A stretch of 64,000 bases of DNA from Chrysemys picta bellii (GCF_011386835.1 NC_088791.1:14012998-14076997), one strand, 5' to 3'; numbered from the stretch's first letter, positions 10,751 through 22,445 are shown. Made by a program: numbers and translations. Notes: generated from the letters alone by a model not told the origin.

Positions 10751-12022
10751 GAGGGGAGGGATAGCGCAGTGGTTTGAGCATTAGTCTGCTAAACCCAGGG
10801 TTGTGAGTTGAATCCTTGAGGGGGCCCACTTAGGGGTCTGGGGCAAAATCAGTATTTGGTCCTCCTAGTGAAGGAGGGGGCCGGACTCGATGACCTTTCT
10901 GTGACAATGCGGTTCTGGCGGAACCCAACTGAGAGTGCCAACTCAGGACAAATTGCTCAAATAGGGCAGTTACAGCCCAAGGCTGGGTTTTTTTCCACCT
11001 CTAAGGCAAACCAAACCAGCCAGACTAAGAGGACTTCAGTCTCACCCCACTGGCTAACTGCAAGTCTCACAAGCAATCTCCTTAGATACTCCAGTTTCCC
11101 AGTATTACCACCAGTACCACTCGTTATGGGGACAAATGGTTATGAAAACCAATACCCCAGTAAAAGAAAAAGGTTCTCCTGATCCCAAAGGACCAAGCCC
11201 CAGACCCAGGTCAATATACAAATCAGATCTTACCCACAAATCACGCTGTTGCCAATCCTTTAGAATCTAAAATCTAAAGGTTTATTCATAAAAGGAAAAA
11301 GATAGAGATGAGAGTTAGAATTGGTTAAATGGAATCAATTACATACAGTAATGGCAAAGTTCTTGGTTCAGGCTTGCAGCAGCGATGGAATAAACTGCAG
11401 GTTCAAATCAAGTCTCTGGAATACATCCCCAGCTGGGATGGGTCCTCAGTCCTTTGTTCAAAGCTTCAGCTTGTAGCAAAGTTCCTCCAGAGGTAAGAAG
11501 CAGGATTGAAGACAAGATGGAGATCAGGCATCAGCCTTATATAGTCTTTTCCAGGTGTAAGAACACCTCTTTGTTCTTAAATTACAGCAACATGGAGTCT
11601 GGAGTCACATGGGCCAGTCCCTGCATACTTTGCTGAGGTACAAGGCGTATCTGCCTTCTCTCAATGGGTCCATTGTATAGCTGATGGTCCTTAATGGGCC
11701 ATCAAGCAGGCTAGGCAGAGCTAATCTCAGCTTGTCTGGGATGTCACCCAGAAGCATAGCATAAGTTTGCCATACAGACAGTATAGAGCCAATATTCATA
11801 ACTTCGACTACAAAACTGATACACACATATAGACAGCATAATCATAACCAGTAAACCATAACCTTGTCCTAGACACCCCATTTGACCCCCTTTATACAAG
11901 ATTTGGGTGCCACTACAGGACTTTGGTTGCAACAATGATCTATATGGTCCCAGTTTATGTCAATAACGTCACACTTTCAAAGTCCCTTCCAGTTCTAGGA
12001 GATAGGATATCTCTATTAATTT
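10751..12022 (+). mobile_element. Cry-type tRNA-derived SINE with CR1-like tail, split by an LTR
   Basis: The head 'agggatagcgcagtggttt' contains an A box, and 'gggttgtgagttgaatcc' is B-box-like. It then runs 'ggggcaaaatcagtatttgg' and 'ggactcgatgacctttc'. The remainder, 'aaagtcccttccagttctag' to 'tctctattaattt', is found only after 11973. The two pieces join exactly across the CTTTC duplication, so this is one SINE interrupted at 10900. This head-plus-CR1-tail design is known from turtles. Confidence 0.88.
10900..11973 (-). mobile_element. Solo LTR (1,074 bp) inserted in the Cry SINE
   Basis: Ends are TGTGAC and GTCACA, a 6-bp inverted terminal repeat with TG...CA ends. A perfect 5-bp TSD, CTTTC, lies at 10895-10899 and 11974-11978. 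No gag, pol or env sequence is present. AATAAA occurs in the minus-strand sense near 11280 and suggests minus orientation, but this is weak. The frames inside (for example 10856-11182 and 11605-11935) have no domain and are not counted as genes. Confidence 0.85.
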
Positions 12023-12311
12023 AATCTGCCTCTTGCCCTGGAACCTTACCCTCCTGCATTTTATTCTGCATGACCTGGAACCAAACCATTGCAGGGAGCA
12101 CATTTTACTCTGTGTCCATTGTAGGGGCTTCTATTCTATTCAGATTCACCCTGGTATCAGTGCGGTTGCTCTATCAGTTAGTTCCAGAACTTTAACCTTT
12201 CCACATCCGTTGGCTGGGTGTTCTCAGAGTGGACTGCCTGGCTTTAGAACCTGATCTTTCTAACAGTCAGTCAGTCTGCAGATTTGGTGGAAACCAGGAC
12301 ACGGTGAATAA

Positions 12312-12572
12312 CTAAAGCCACATCTGCACTAGAAACTTTTCAGTATTGGCTAAGAGTGTGATTTCCCCCCGATATTTCTAGACCAGCAAAAGCACTAGTG
12401 TAGGAACAGTTATGTCAGCAAAAAGTACCTTTGCTAGCACAGCTTATTTTGCTCACCAAACCAGTATAAGCTATACCAGCAAAACCATTTTTTGCCAGTA
12501 TAAGCCGCATCTAGACTAGGACGGATTTGCCAGCTTAGCTATTCCAGCAAACCATTTAAGTGTAGACTACGC
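12312..12572. mobile_element. MITE with degraded terminal inverted repeats
   Basis: Starts 'aagccacatctgcactagaa' and ends 'ttaagtgtagactacgcctt', matching as imperfect inverted repeats. The interior is rich in 'ccagcaaa' and 'accagtataagc'. It resembles the 'tctacact' DNA elements at 27354 and 49504. The TSD is unclear. Confidence 0.6.
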
Positions 12573-13462
12573 CTTATTTGTCATACTGGGCTTTGACTGA
12601 CCTCTCAAGGGAATTTGTTTTTATTATTGAAAGCAGGGTCTTTGTGGGCTATTGATTTGCAATGTCCTCTTTTTATCGATGTCAAGGCACCTACTCACCC
12701 TGACAACAAGTGCCAAATATAAATTTAAAACAAAATAGTATAAATCAAATATTTTCTCTGCTGGCCTCACCGAAGTTCAGTGACGGGGTCATTTGTCTTC
12801 CCTCTGGCTTTTCTGTTTCATTTGTCCCTGAGCTACTGAGCTTGTGATCTTTGCTTCTCCCCTACCTCTGTGTATTCAATCATGCTTAATCACAACTTTA
12901 ATATGGTTTCCTTCCTGGTTGGTCGTGCCACATATTGAATTAGGAAGCAATCCTGTCCCAGATCCACAAACATACTGCCAGCCTTATTTCCTCCACTTAA
13001 TGTAATCCAGTCTAGGCCTGGATAATTGAAGGTTCTTGTTTACTCCCACCCTGGCCTTTATACATGCTTCTTGGACATACAGTATAAGTCATTTCTTAAC
13101 CCAGTTGTTCTCTCAGAACAGGCGGTCTCTATTATATTGGCTTGGGACCTGACTCTCCTCTCCTTTTCCCTGGTGTAAATCAGGAATAAATCCTCTGAAG
13201 TCAATAGAGTTACAGCAAGGTAAAGCCAGTGTAAATGAAAGAAAAATGAAGCCCTTTGTCTTCCCCCTCTCAACAGCTGATGGAGCCAAGAACTGCTTAG
13301 TTTTCTGCATCCTCTGTTCCTGCTTTAACCCCGGAGTCAGGGTCCCGTGTTTAAGATAAGACTTACCCACTGGAGGAACTATTTGTGGAGACCATCAGCA
13401 TTATTCCTTCACTACTGAAAGGGCTGCTCAGATCTGACTGGAACAGTCTGCTTCTGTAGACA
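12573..13462. other. No gene seen
   Basis: Unique AT-moderate sequence. Minus-strand frames of 71-85 codons at 13058-13370 show no motif. Confidence 0.4.
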
Positions 13463-13590
13463 GAGTGCATGAACCAGACTTAGGAGGCCTTGATTCTCTT
13501 CTCAGCTGTGGCACAGGGGATCTTCCGACATGGTCTTGACCGTCTTTGCAACTCTGCTCCCATCTCTGCAAAATGAAGAAAACGACTGCT
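13463..13590 (+). mobile_element. MIR-like SINE, partial
   Basis: 'ggccttgattctcttctcag' then 'catctctgcaaaatgaagaa' match the middle of the MIR order. The tail is missing. Confidence 0.5.
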
Positions 13591-13617
13591 AGAAACAGAG
13601 TACGGCAGTATTTGGGT

Positions 13618-13685
13618 AAAATCCTGGCCCCACTGAGGTCAATGGGTGTTTTGACATTGATTTCAATAGGGCCAGGATTTCAGCG
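13618..13685. mobile_element. Short palindromic MITE
   Basis: 'aaatcctggccccactgag' pairs with 'aatagggccaggattt' around 'gtcaatgggtgttttgac'. A second copy lies at 21960-22020. Confidence 0.6.
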
Positions 13686-14577
13686 GTCAGCCCCTGTGGT
13701 AGAAATATGGATCAGCATGGCGGGATCATATGCAATCTTCTAGCCAAGCTTTTGAACCAGCCATAATCTGGAAGTGAAGGTACCCAATGGAGCTGATAAA
13801 TAAGGTGAAAAAATATTGTCCAAACTCTTTTTTGGATTCTTCTTTTATTGGGTTAATCCATTCCTAGTTTTAATAACGGGAGCGCAATCATGGTGTCAGC
13901 TGCAATACAGTGAAACAAGCCAATCTATAAACATATGGGAACTTTTCCCCCATTGACAATTACTCAGAGCACAATACAAATGTGTTTTGCTAACCACATG
14001 GATGCTTGCGGTACTGTATGGAAAAGTAAGGAAAGCCGTGCAAGCTGAGTTTGTTACATGGTTTGTTTTAAACGTCAATATGTTCTCTTTGCCACAAATT
14101 AATTCAGGCAGTGCTGGAGATGGAGGGGCAGCTATTAGCTCTGTGAACAGTGAAATATAATCTGTCATAGAGGGAAAACACCCTTCGATTAGAGTTAGAG
14201 GTATTATTATCACCTCACAACTTTGATTTTTGAGTATGCCTAAGTCCTCTCTATCCGTTCTTCTGTCCAAAAGTCTGACTAACAGTATTATCAGGAAGTC
14301 AGGATTTAGGAACCTATCCAGCTCCTAGAAAATTCAATCAGCCTCTTTGGCTAAAGTCTATGGGATGAGACATTTTGTTTTTAGAGAACAGGTATTGGTT
14401 TTGGGGGACATTTAATATTTAGCACTTCACACATTCAGATATGATAAACAATCATTAAACAGTTAACCACTGACACAAGGATAGGTAAAAATGATTTGAT
14501 GGAGTGTTAAAGTTTCCTGGTGTGGCGGGTGTGGATTGAGTTAAAAGTGTACACAGAAATACATTGAAATATGAGGC
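13686..14577. other. No gene seen
   Basis: Unique sequence. The 124-codon minus-strand frame at 13896-14270 has no recognisable domain. Confidence 0.4.
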
Positions 14578-14650
14578 AGGATCTTCGCCTGACACAAATA
14601 AGTGTAGCTTCATTGACTTCAGTGGAATTATGGCTTATTATACCATCTGA
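14578..14650. mobile_element. Palindromic MITE remnant
   Basis: 'aggatcttcgcctgacacaa', a centre at 'cattgacttcagtgg', and 'accatctgaggat' form one degraded foldback. Confidence 0.5.
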
Positions 14651-14656
14651 GGATGT

Positions 14657-15645
14657 TACTCCTGGGAGAATTCTGCGTCACTGCATGTGCACAGAATTCA
14701 TGTCCCCCACAGATTTCTTTGCTTCCCCGCAAAAAAATGACTTTTGATTGGGGAACTAAGGGAAGCCACAAGAGCAGTTACATGCCCCTCCCCGGCAGCA
14801 CAAGCAGGTCAGTTCAGGTGCCCAGAGCAGCCAAAAGAGATGTAAATCAGCACCGGGGAATGGGGGAGGTGGGGAGGTGAAGGGGTGGGCAGTTGTGCAT
14901 GTGAGAGAGAGAGAGAGACACTCTGTCCCTCTCGCTCACTATTATGGCATGTTCGGCATGGAGGGGCAGGGCTTTGGGGTGTGTCTGAGGAGGTAGGCGT
15001 GGGGCAGGCTCTGTCCCCTCAGGCAGAGCAGAACATAGCAGCCTGCCTGCTTAGTGAATTGTTCCCATTATTTTTGTGAATTCCCCCAGGAGTGTAAAAC
15101 AGATGTAAAAGTTTTAAAGGTCCCTTACATGGCCAGAGTGGTGTAAAGGAGAATATGGCCTTATACATTCTTATAGTGCTTTAGTTATTAGAACTGGTCT
15201 AAATTTCTGGACTGAAAAAAATTCTTATCAGAATGTACTCCATGAACTGTTTGCTACTGACCTTTCTGGAGATGGTCAGTAGCTAATATAAATCGTGAAT
15301 TTGATTCCCCAGTCCTCACTTGCTCTTCATTTGCCTATGATGTAACACAGAGCATATGGCTGCATATATTTGTTGACTAATAACTAGAAATAAAGGGTCA
15401 AGCCTAGCTACATTACTATTAGGCAAGATCTAAGGGAATTTGGAGATTTCCTCCAATGCTCCCCACTGCCATTCTCCATCCATTGTATTGTAGTCAAATA
15501 CATTACCTAAATAATTGAAACCAGTGTGACTATATTGCATTATTTTGACAAATAAAATATGCAGAATTTTAAAATATGGTGTGCAGAATTTTTATTTTTT
15601 GGTGCAGAATTTTTAAATTTTTGGCATAGAATTCCCCCAGGAGTA
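14657..15645. mobile_element. Non-autonomous DNA transposon (989 bp) with 'tactcctggg' ends
   Basis: It starts 'tactcctgggagaattctg' and ends 'gaattcccccaggagta', near-perfect inverted repeats of about 18 bp. Both sides carry GGATGT (14651-14656 and 15646-15651). A third copy of the terminus lies inside at about 15076-15093, so the structure may be a 438-bp element next to a second deletion derivative. The interior has GA microsatellite and GC-rich segments. No transposase frame. Confidence 0.65.
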
Positions 15646-16127
15646 GGATGTGGTCCACCACCATTAGTAAATAACATGGATATAAAACCCAAGGTGACAC
15701 AGGAAGAACTGATTGCATTACATTGCATACAATCGTGTGAGTCCACACATGATATTTCTTCAGCCATGAAGTTATTGATGGAATGCTTTATTTGCTTCAC
15801 CATGGAATGGACTAACATCTGCTCTCCCCCAAAAAGTGCAAATCCAGTGTAATTCTACCAGTGGAGATCTTAGAGCTGTGGTAAGTAAGAAAAGAACACA
15901 GCCTATTGTTTTTACACAACTGTCTTCTGCAATTTATACTGTATTGGCTGTTTTTAAAAATCAAGTAGCCCTCGACTTCCAGCTCCACCAATGGTCTCAA
16001 ACTCTACTGGCCACTTCTCCCATGAGCATCTCCATGCCTTCTTTCACAGTGCACTTTATGCAATGAATTCCCTCACCTGTGAACCCTCTACCCTCACCTC
16101 CTTCATTTTTTTTCCTACAGAAAATAA
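15646..16127. other. No gene seen
   Basis: Overlapping 60-97-codon frames on both strands without motifs. Confidence 0.35.
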
Positions 16128-16205
16128 GGATGGTCCAGTGGTTTAGAGTGCTAGCCTGGAACTTGGCAAACTTGGGAGCAGGTCTCTGCTCTTGACCAGG
16201 CATTC
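16128..16205 (+). mobile_element. tRNA-like SINE head, partial
   Basis: 'aaggatggtccagtggttta' then 'gagtgctagcctgg' resemble the A-box region of MIR-like SINEs. Only the head is present. Confidence 0.45.
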
Positions 16206-16806
16206 TGTGCAATTTTTGCAAGCCTGCACATCAGCTCCCTATCATGCAAAGTTATACATCTAAAGAACAAAGGCCATATCTACCGAATGAGGGACTGTAT
16301 TGTGGAAAGCTGTGACTTTAAAAAAGGACTTAGGGGTCAGAACGGACAAGCAATTCAACATGATCTTCCAGAGTGCTGCTGTGGCAGAAAGAGCTAATAT
16401 GATCCCTAAATAATAAACAGAAGAGTAGGGAGGCGATTTTATCTCAGGCTATGGCATTGGTGAGATGAATAATGGAATACTGCCTACAGTTCTGGTGCTC
16501 ACATTTAAAAAAGATGTTGAAAAATTGGAGAGGGTGCAAAAAAGAGCCACAGAACTGATTTGAGGGCTGGAGAAAATGCCTTACATTGAGAGACTTAAAG
16601 AACTCCAGCTGTTTAACTTATGAAAGAGAAGACTGAGAGGTGACTTGATTATATTGCATAAAAATCTTTACAGGGAGAAAATGTTGGGTATTAAAGGGCT
16701 GCTTAATCTGTTGAGGAAAGGCATGACAAAAATGAAAGGTTGGAAACTGAAGCCAAACAAATGAGAAATAAAGCATGTTTTTTTAAGAGTGAAAATGATT
16801 AACAAT

Positions 16807-17329
16807 TAGTCCCCGGCCCCTCCCTCTCTGTCCCCCCTACCCCGCAGCCATTCCGCTGCTCTGCATGCTCTGCTCCGCATGGTAAGTGGTAAGTGGGCCA
16901 GGGCTAGAGGATTGTATAAGGGGCGGGGGGTCCCGGGAGGCAGTCAGGGGACAGGGAGCAGGGGGTGGTTGAATGGGGCGGAGGTTCTACGGGGGCGGGG
17001 GTCAGGCGACAGGGAACGGGGAGGTTGGATAGGCGTGGGGTCCCAGGGGGCCTGTCAGGGGGCGGGGAGCAGGGGGGTTGGATGGGGGTAGGGTCCCAGT
17101 GGGCGGTTAGGGACAGGGGGTCCCAGGAGGGGGCAGTTAGGGGACAAGGAGCAGGGGGGGTTGGATGGGTCAGGCATTCTGAGGGAGGCAGTCAGGGGGC
17201 AGGAAATGGGAGGGGGTGGATGGGGTGGGGGCCAGGCTGTTTGAGGAGGCACAGCTTTCCCTACCCGGCCCTCCATCCAGTTTTGCAACCCCAATGTAGC
17301 CCTCGGGCCAAAAAGTTTGCCCACCCCTG
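16807..17329. mobile_element. G-rich hAT-type element with internal tandem repeats
   Basis: The right end, 'aaaaagtttgcccacccctg', is a hAT-type terminus (inverted form of CAGGGGTGGGC). The interior at 16918-17240 is a diverged tandem array with 'gggtcccaggagg', 'cagtcagggg' and 'gcagggggg' phrases at about 45-60 bp. The left terminus is missing. Frames of 70-168 codons here are products of the repeat. Confidence 0.75.
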
Positions 17330-17692
17330 GGCTACACAGTACTTCTCCCTACCCTCTCCAGGCTCTGTCCTGCTCTGGCATTGCCACCCCAGGCTCAGCA
17401 CGTCTCAGTGCCCCTGGTTGCCAGCCACAGTGCCTGGATACTTCCAGAGAACACAGGGAGTGGTACCGTGAAGCCTGAGCACTTCCTTCTGGGGCTGCAC
17501 TCCCATAAACCTGCCTGTGGCTGGGGCTTTCCACATGGAGTGGGGGCACTGGACAGGGCTGCATGGCCAAAAAAAAAAAAAAAAGTCAGTAGCCTGCATG
17601 CCTGTTGGCAATATCCAGACCAATTAACATTAAAGTCAATTGGGCAGGATCAGCTACCAGCAAAAAGTTTCAATTAATCAAAAGTTGTTAAT
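17330..17692. other. Unclassified insert with an A15 run
   Basis: Separates the hAT element from the CR1 3' piece. An uninterrupted run of about 15 A lies at 17570-17585, possibly a retroposon tail, but no source or TSD was identified. Confidence 0.4.
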
Positions 17693-17852
17693 AGGAGGGT
17701 TATCACTGGAGATGTTTAAGAGCAGGTTAGACAAACACCTGCCAGGGATTGTCTAGATAATACTTAGCCCTGCCCTGAGGGCAGGGGTCTAGACTAGATG
17801 ACCTTTTGAGGTCCTGTCCAGTCCTACAATTGTATGATTCTATGATTGTAGT

Positions 17853-19286
17853 TAACCACCATCTACTGTGTGTGTATGTATACACATATATGCACATGCA
17901 TAAATTTTCATGAACCATCAAGTTGGATGCATCATTAGCCTATATAACCACTTATTATCAAGCTACCTGTGGCAAAGACCATCCTTTCACTGCATGTTAT
18001 TGTTGCTACATAGGTGCAGGTGGGTCCCTCATCTCCTCCCATTCACTTGCAACATCAAGGAGGATCTGGCTTTTTATTTTCAACCTCTACTACCCAGGGC
18101 TTGTCCCTAGTGTGGAATGCCTCTGCAACCTCATTATGCCTAATCGCCATCTCTATGCAGCGGTACCAGTTTGACATGGGTAGAGCTTCCTAGTGGCATT
18201 GGCATAAGTGAGTTTAGGATCAGGACCTCTGCCTTGCCGTGCTGAGATAAACAGGATAATATGCACATCATATATACAGAAAGCCATATAACTCTGTGGG
18301 CCACCTCCCCTACATAAGCAGTCCCAGTGAAGCCAATGGGTGACTTGCGGGAGGGAGAAGCTCAGGATTTGTCCCATGAGTGTGTGCAGTGCACTAGCTC
18401 CAGTAGGCTATAAATTTGAAAACAAGAACATTAAAGGGACTGCGGGGGAGAGAGCTGGCTAAGGTTCATGCCAGAAGTCCAGGCAGCGTGGCGCCAATCC
18501 GCCACGCTCCTCTACGCATGGATTATGTTAACTAGTTCGGGCACCCTGTGTGGCAAGCTGTGACGTGAGTCATTCTTGTGACTTGTCCTTACATCTCCAA
18601 GGCCTCGAAGGGGTATTTATGAGAAAAGGAGTAGTGGATGGGGGGGAACAGGGTGTGGAACTTGTACATGGTGCAACTGGGTGGCAGTCATGCAACGACT
18701 TAACTTCTCACCGGGCAGTGACCTTGGTGTGTTTTCATGTTTATCTAAGAAGATAAAAGGTATGTGATTGCTCAGGAATGAAAACATGGGTAACATTCAA
18801 ACAGAGGAAAGCAGAAACAGCAGTTTAAGAGGGAGGGAAATGTAAACCAGCACTGAGAAACATTTGACATTGCCTTTTTTTGCTGTAGAGGTCATGGCTG
18901 TATTATATTGAAACAAATAGGAATGACCGAGCAGAAGGTTTTGATAATGTGGAACAGAACTCTTATAGGGTTATTTCTTACTGTCAGAATGTGTAAGATC
19001 CTAAAATTAACAATATAAATATGACCAGGATGAATGGCTTCAGATTTTTCTAATCACAAAGGAACATTAAGTTTGCGGATTTATTAAGTGAAAGAGTGAA
19101 CAACATGATTTAGATATGTTTATGTACATTGTTTTGCTCTTATATTGCCTAGGGATCTGGGATGTTTCTGGAGAACATAGAGCGTTTCAGCCTTCTTTAA
19201 AAAATGACAGTAAATACCTTAACACTAATACAGAATATGTAAAATGAAGGAATAAAATTGCTAGGGGAAGATATTTTGTTTAGAGA
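17853..19286. other. No gene; unique sequence
   Basis: A short TG/TA-rich tract lies at 17868-17900. The rest has no recognisable repeat or coding motif. Confidence 0.4.
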
Positions 19287-19382
19287 TATGGGGCCAGATC
19301 CTGAGCAGATGTAAATCCAGTGTAGTTCCATTGAAGTTAATAGAACTATGACATTTACATCAGCTGGGATCTGGCCAGTACT
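19287..19382. mobile_element. Palindromic MITE (about 96 bp)
   Basis: 'gggccagatcctgagcagat' pairs with 'catcagctgggatctggcc'. The centre has 'gttccattgaagttaatag'. This is one of the better-preserved copies of the foldback family in the window. Confidence 0.7.
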
Positions 19383-20100
19383 GTTTCTTATGCACAATCC
19401 ATATTCATATCTGATTCGATAAAACTACAAACAAAGCATACTTTTTGTAAATGGACACAGACACCATGCTTCTTACTCAAAGGTGCTGATTCTTATCTTA
19501 TTGATGTAATTCTGTTGAAGCCGGTGGATTTACTACTGATTGACACCCACCTTGCTGAATGAGCTCAGAAGCAGGCCCAAAACTTCTTTGCAAAACCTGG
19601 GGGCGGGGAGGCGTGGAGAGGGGGAGGTTGCAAGGAAAAAAATCAATTTTTCATTTGACATAAAGTGAATCATTACTTCCTTCTGGGATGCAGTACCTTT
19701 TCCCACTGTTGGTTCCATTTCCCATCATGCCCTTGACCTTGGAGGTCACCTGTCATTGGAAGATGAAGCTCTGAATAAACAGAGAAGACCCTGTGGTGTC
19801 TCTTATCTCTTCGTTTTGCCTCAAATCTCCGGGCGGAGTTTTAAATTATTCATCCACTAGTGCTCTCTGCGAGTTACATGTCTCCGTCACCTACCTCCCC
19901 TCCCCCCTTGCTTCCCCATTTGTGAGTGAAGGCGGTATCCTTGGGAACGTTATCAGAGATCACAGATTCAGGCTCCAGAAATGAAATAAAAGAGGAAATT
20001 GGCTGTATTAGCATAAGAGGAGTCAGCTTGGAGTTGAATACACACATCACCCAGGAGCACCACTGGCTTCTCTTATCAGTAATGTCTGATCACTACTTCT
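19383..20100. other. No gene seen
   Basis: Unique sequence with a G-rich patch at 19600-19630. Confidence 0.35.
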
Positions 20101-20101
20101 T

Positions 20102-20133
<32 letters not shown>

Positions 20134-20150
20134 CACATACATATATTCTT
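20101..20150. repeat. (TA)n-(CA)n microsatellite
   Basis: About ten TA units followed by five CA units, then 'tacatatat'. Confidence 0.93.
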
Positions 20151-21139
20151 TAATTCCATCCATCCCACTCCTTTGTTCCAACTCATATGAGGGAACTAAT
20201 GAAAGAAGGTCTGAGAGCGTAAAGTTACTGAAATGGTTTTCAACACTTCCAATCTTTTCTAGATGTAATAAAAACAGCATAAATAAAATGTTTTTATTTA
20301 AAAAGTGTGTTAATGCTGTAATGCCACTGGAAAAGAATCAGGATTAAGATTTCAGATGGGAAGTTTCTGTTATTAGGGCAAAAAAAAAAATCTATCTGAT
20401 GTCTATAAGATCACCCATCATCATAGTGTATGTCCTTTGGCAGAATCCACTAATCTGACATCCAATGACATAATCTAATATGTTCATAAAATGGTACAAT
20501 GAAGCATTTTTGACACACAGAAATACAAATATATGGAACTGAAACAAAAAGTTGATTCTTTTCTTTCTGTATATGTTTTATTTACATGGAAAAGTTATTT
20601 CAATTGTCATGGGCCTGACTCAACAGCTATTGTAGGTCTGAGCTTTCCAATGCAAACATTGCACTATAATTTATTGGAGAGAAAATGTTGTACTCAGCTC
20701 TGCATGGTGGATATGAACTTTGAAATTCTGCTTTCCTTGTGTGCATGGAAATTCCATTGGTATATGCACGAGGCCCAAATTTTGCTCATAATCAGTTAGG
20801 TCCATAAATGAAAGCATTAAAAGCAATTGTCCTACTGAAGTGGGCATATGTACATTAGAAGATGAAAAATATGTCTCATATGGGATCATTTTTATTCATG
20901 TCTTAGACCAGTTCTTCACTCATTCCTATGAAATGTATTAATAGGAGTGAAATTTCCATTACATTGGAACCTCACTAATTCTGACATTGCTAAGCTACAA
21001 ATCTGTAATTCCCACACAACACACCCTGCTTTCAGCAGGGTTATTACACTTTTCATAAAAGATAGTACATGAGGCTGCTGTGAAGTGTCATGACTAATAT
21101 TTATATTATTTATAATGCGCATGATACTTTACACAAAGA
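20151..21139. other. AT-rich unique sequence
   Basis: No gene or repeat recognised. An A10 run occurs at about 20381. Confidence 0.4.
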
Positions 21140-21267
21140 TAAGGGACAGTGGGCCACATTTTGTGATTCTTAATTGAACGAAATCCTTATTGAAGTTAAT
21201 AAACCCGTTTGCAATTTCATTTGCACTAGTGTAAATCTAAAGCAATTCCACTGAAATATGTGGGCCA

Positions 21268-21550
21268 CGGGGCTAGTCAAAAATTCCTGTTGGAACTGTT
21301 TTTCAACAGGCAATTGGGTTTTCATGTCAAATTTTTCACTCAAAGCATCCACTTTACATGGGCTCTTTGGTTTGGTTTGGTTTGGTTTGGTTTGGTTTGG
21401 TTTGGTTTGGTGGTTGAAATATTTCAGCCAGAACCCCCAAAAGATTTTGAATAAGATCTTTTGGGTTTGGGGTAAAGTCTTTCAGTTTTCAGGTTTTCAA
21501 CCAAAAACTCGAAAATGTCCACAGGATTTTAATTTAGAGCAGCTCTAATG
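21268..21550. mobile_element. MITE-like element with 'ctagtcaaaaa' end
   Basis: The left end 'ggggctagtcaaaaattcc' and right end 'tttagagcagctctaatgg' pair imperfectly. The interior is A/T-rich with 'ttttcaacaggc' motifs. It is similar in kind to the element at 24509-24793. Confidence 0.4.
21366..21410. repeat. (TTTGG)9 microsatellite
   Basis: Nine uninterrupted TTTGG units. On the plus strand it translates as a Trp-Phe-Gly-Leu-Val repeat and explains the frames there. Confidence 0.97.
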
Positions 21551-21559
21551 GGTCTAATT

Positions 21560-21700
21560 CTTCTCTGATAGCAATTCTACACCAGTATAACTCCCCTCCC
21601 TCAGTGGTGTTACTCCTGTTTACAAAAAGGTGAGATAAGAATGAATTTCATAGGCTTTAGTGCTGCTGAAGATTTACACCGGTGTAAATCAAAGATGACA
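21560..21700. mobile_element. Palindromic MITE remnant
   Basis: 'gcaattctacaccagtataa', 'gtgttactcctgtttac' and 'gatttacaccggtgtaaatc'. The last is itself a near-perfect palindrome. Confidence 0.45.
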
Positions 21701-21959
21701 ACATTCCTGTCTCAAAAGTAAATTCAGTCTAAAGCACTGATCTTCCAAAGAGTTCTGCAAGTATACATCAATGCCTCGTGCACAGACCCTCTGGCTCAAC
21801 GACATTCCACAAGTAAGGGAGATTGTGCGTGTAGATCCCTTTGCAGGATTGAGCATGGAAGTGATCCTGCAAAATATAGCAATCACCAAAGTCAATAGGA
21901 CTCAACAGTGGTAACTATGGATGAGGTTGTAACAGTGTTCAGAATTGGGCCCTAAACGT

Positions 21960-22022
21960 GAAATCCTGGCTCTACTGAAGTCGTTGGCAAAACTCCGATT
22001 GATTTCAATAGGGCCAGAATTA
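21960..22022. mobile_element. Short palindromic MITE
   Basis: 'aaatcctggctctactgaag' pairs with 'tttcaatagggccagaatt'. Second copy of the type at 13618. Confidence 0.6.
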
Positions 22023-22232
22023 CACCCACGATAGCTCTATGTTTGCTATACGCCCATCAGGGCATGATGAGGGATGCTAGTAAACATCAGAAGGGTAGCA
22101 GGAAAGAGGATGAGGGTGAAAAACAATGAAATTGTAAGTTGACTTTGATTAGTAATATGCAAGCCTTAAAAGATTATGTACGTTCCAATTTGAGTTTCTT
22201 GTGATAATGTTGCCAAGAGGGGAAGATGAGGT

Positions 22233-22345
22233 CAGTGGTTCTCAACCTTTTCCATTCTGGAACGCTCTTCCATTCAGCAATATGGGGAGGGTAGAGTGGT
22301 CATGAAGCCCTGACACCTGTTTGCGACACCCCTGAGGTTGAGATC
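22233..22345. mobile_element. hAT-type element, short
   Basis: Starts 'cagtggttctcaacctttt' (typical hAT terminus) and ends 'cacccctgaggttgagat', a degraded inverted copy. Confidence 0.55.
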
Positions 22346-22373
22346 TTAAGTACTAGGGTTTATAGGCTTTATA

Positions 22374-22442
22374 GAAGATCATACAGTCATAGAACTGTAG
22401 GGTTGGGAGGAGCCTCAAGAGGTCATCTAGACTATCTAGATG
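22374..22442 (-). mobile_element. CR1 3' terminus, reverse orientation
   Basis: 'tcatagaactgtagggttgg' and 'gaggtcatctagac' are the reverse complement of the CR1 3' end. Confidence 0.7.
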
Positions 22443-22445
22443 TAT

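Larger units (their letters stand above)
16280..17852 (+). mobile_element. Old CR1 LINE, ORF2 tail and 3' end, interrupted
   Basis: 16280-16806 encodes a heavily mutated CR1 ORF2 C-terminus. 'ttggagagggtgcaaaaaag' corresponds to the conserved L-E-R-V-Q-x-R segment, and 'gaagactgagaggtgacttg' to the R-x-R-G-D-L block. The 3' end resumes at 17693 with 'tcactggagatgtttaagag' and closes with the octamer repeat 'tgattctatgattg'. The block between is a hAT element plus unclassified sequence, so those arrived later. Confidence 0.8.

Noticed and set aside
16879..17471. 168-codon Gly/Arg-rich frame
   Set aside because: Translation of the G-rich tandem array of a hAT element.
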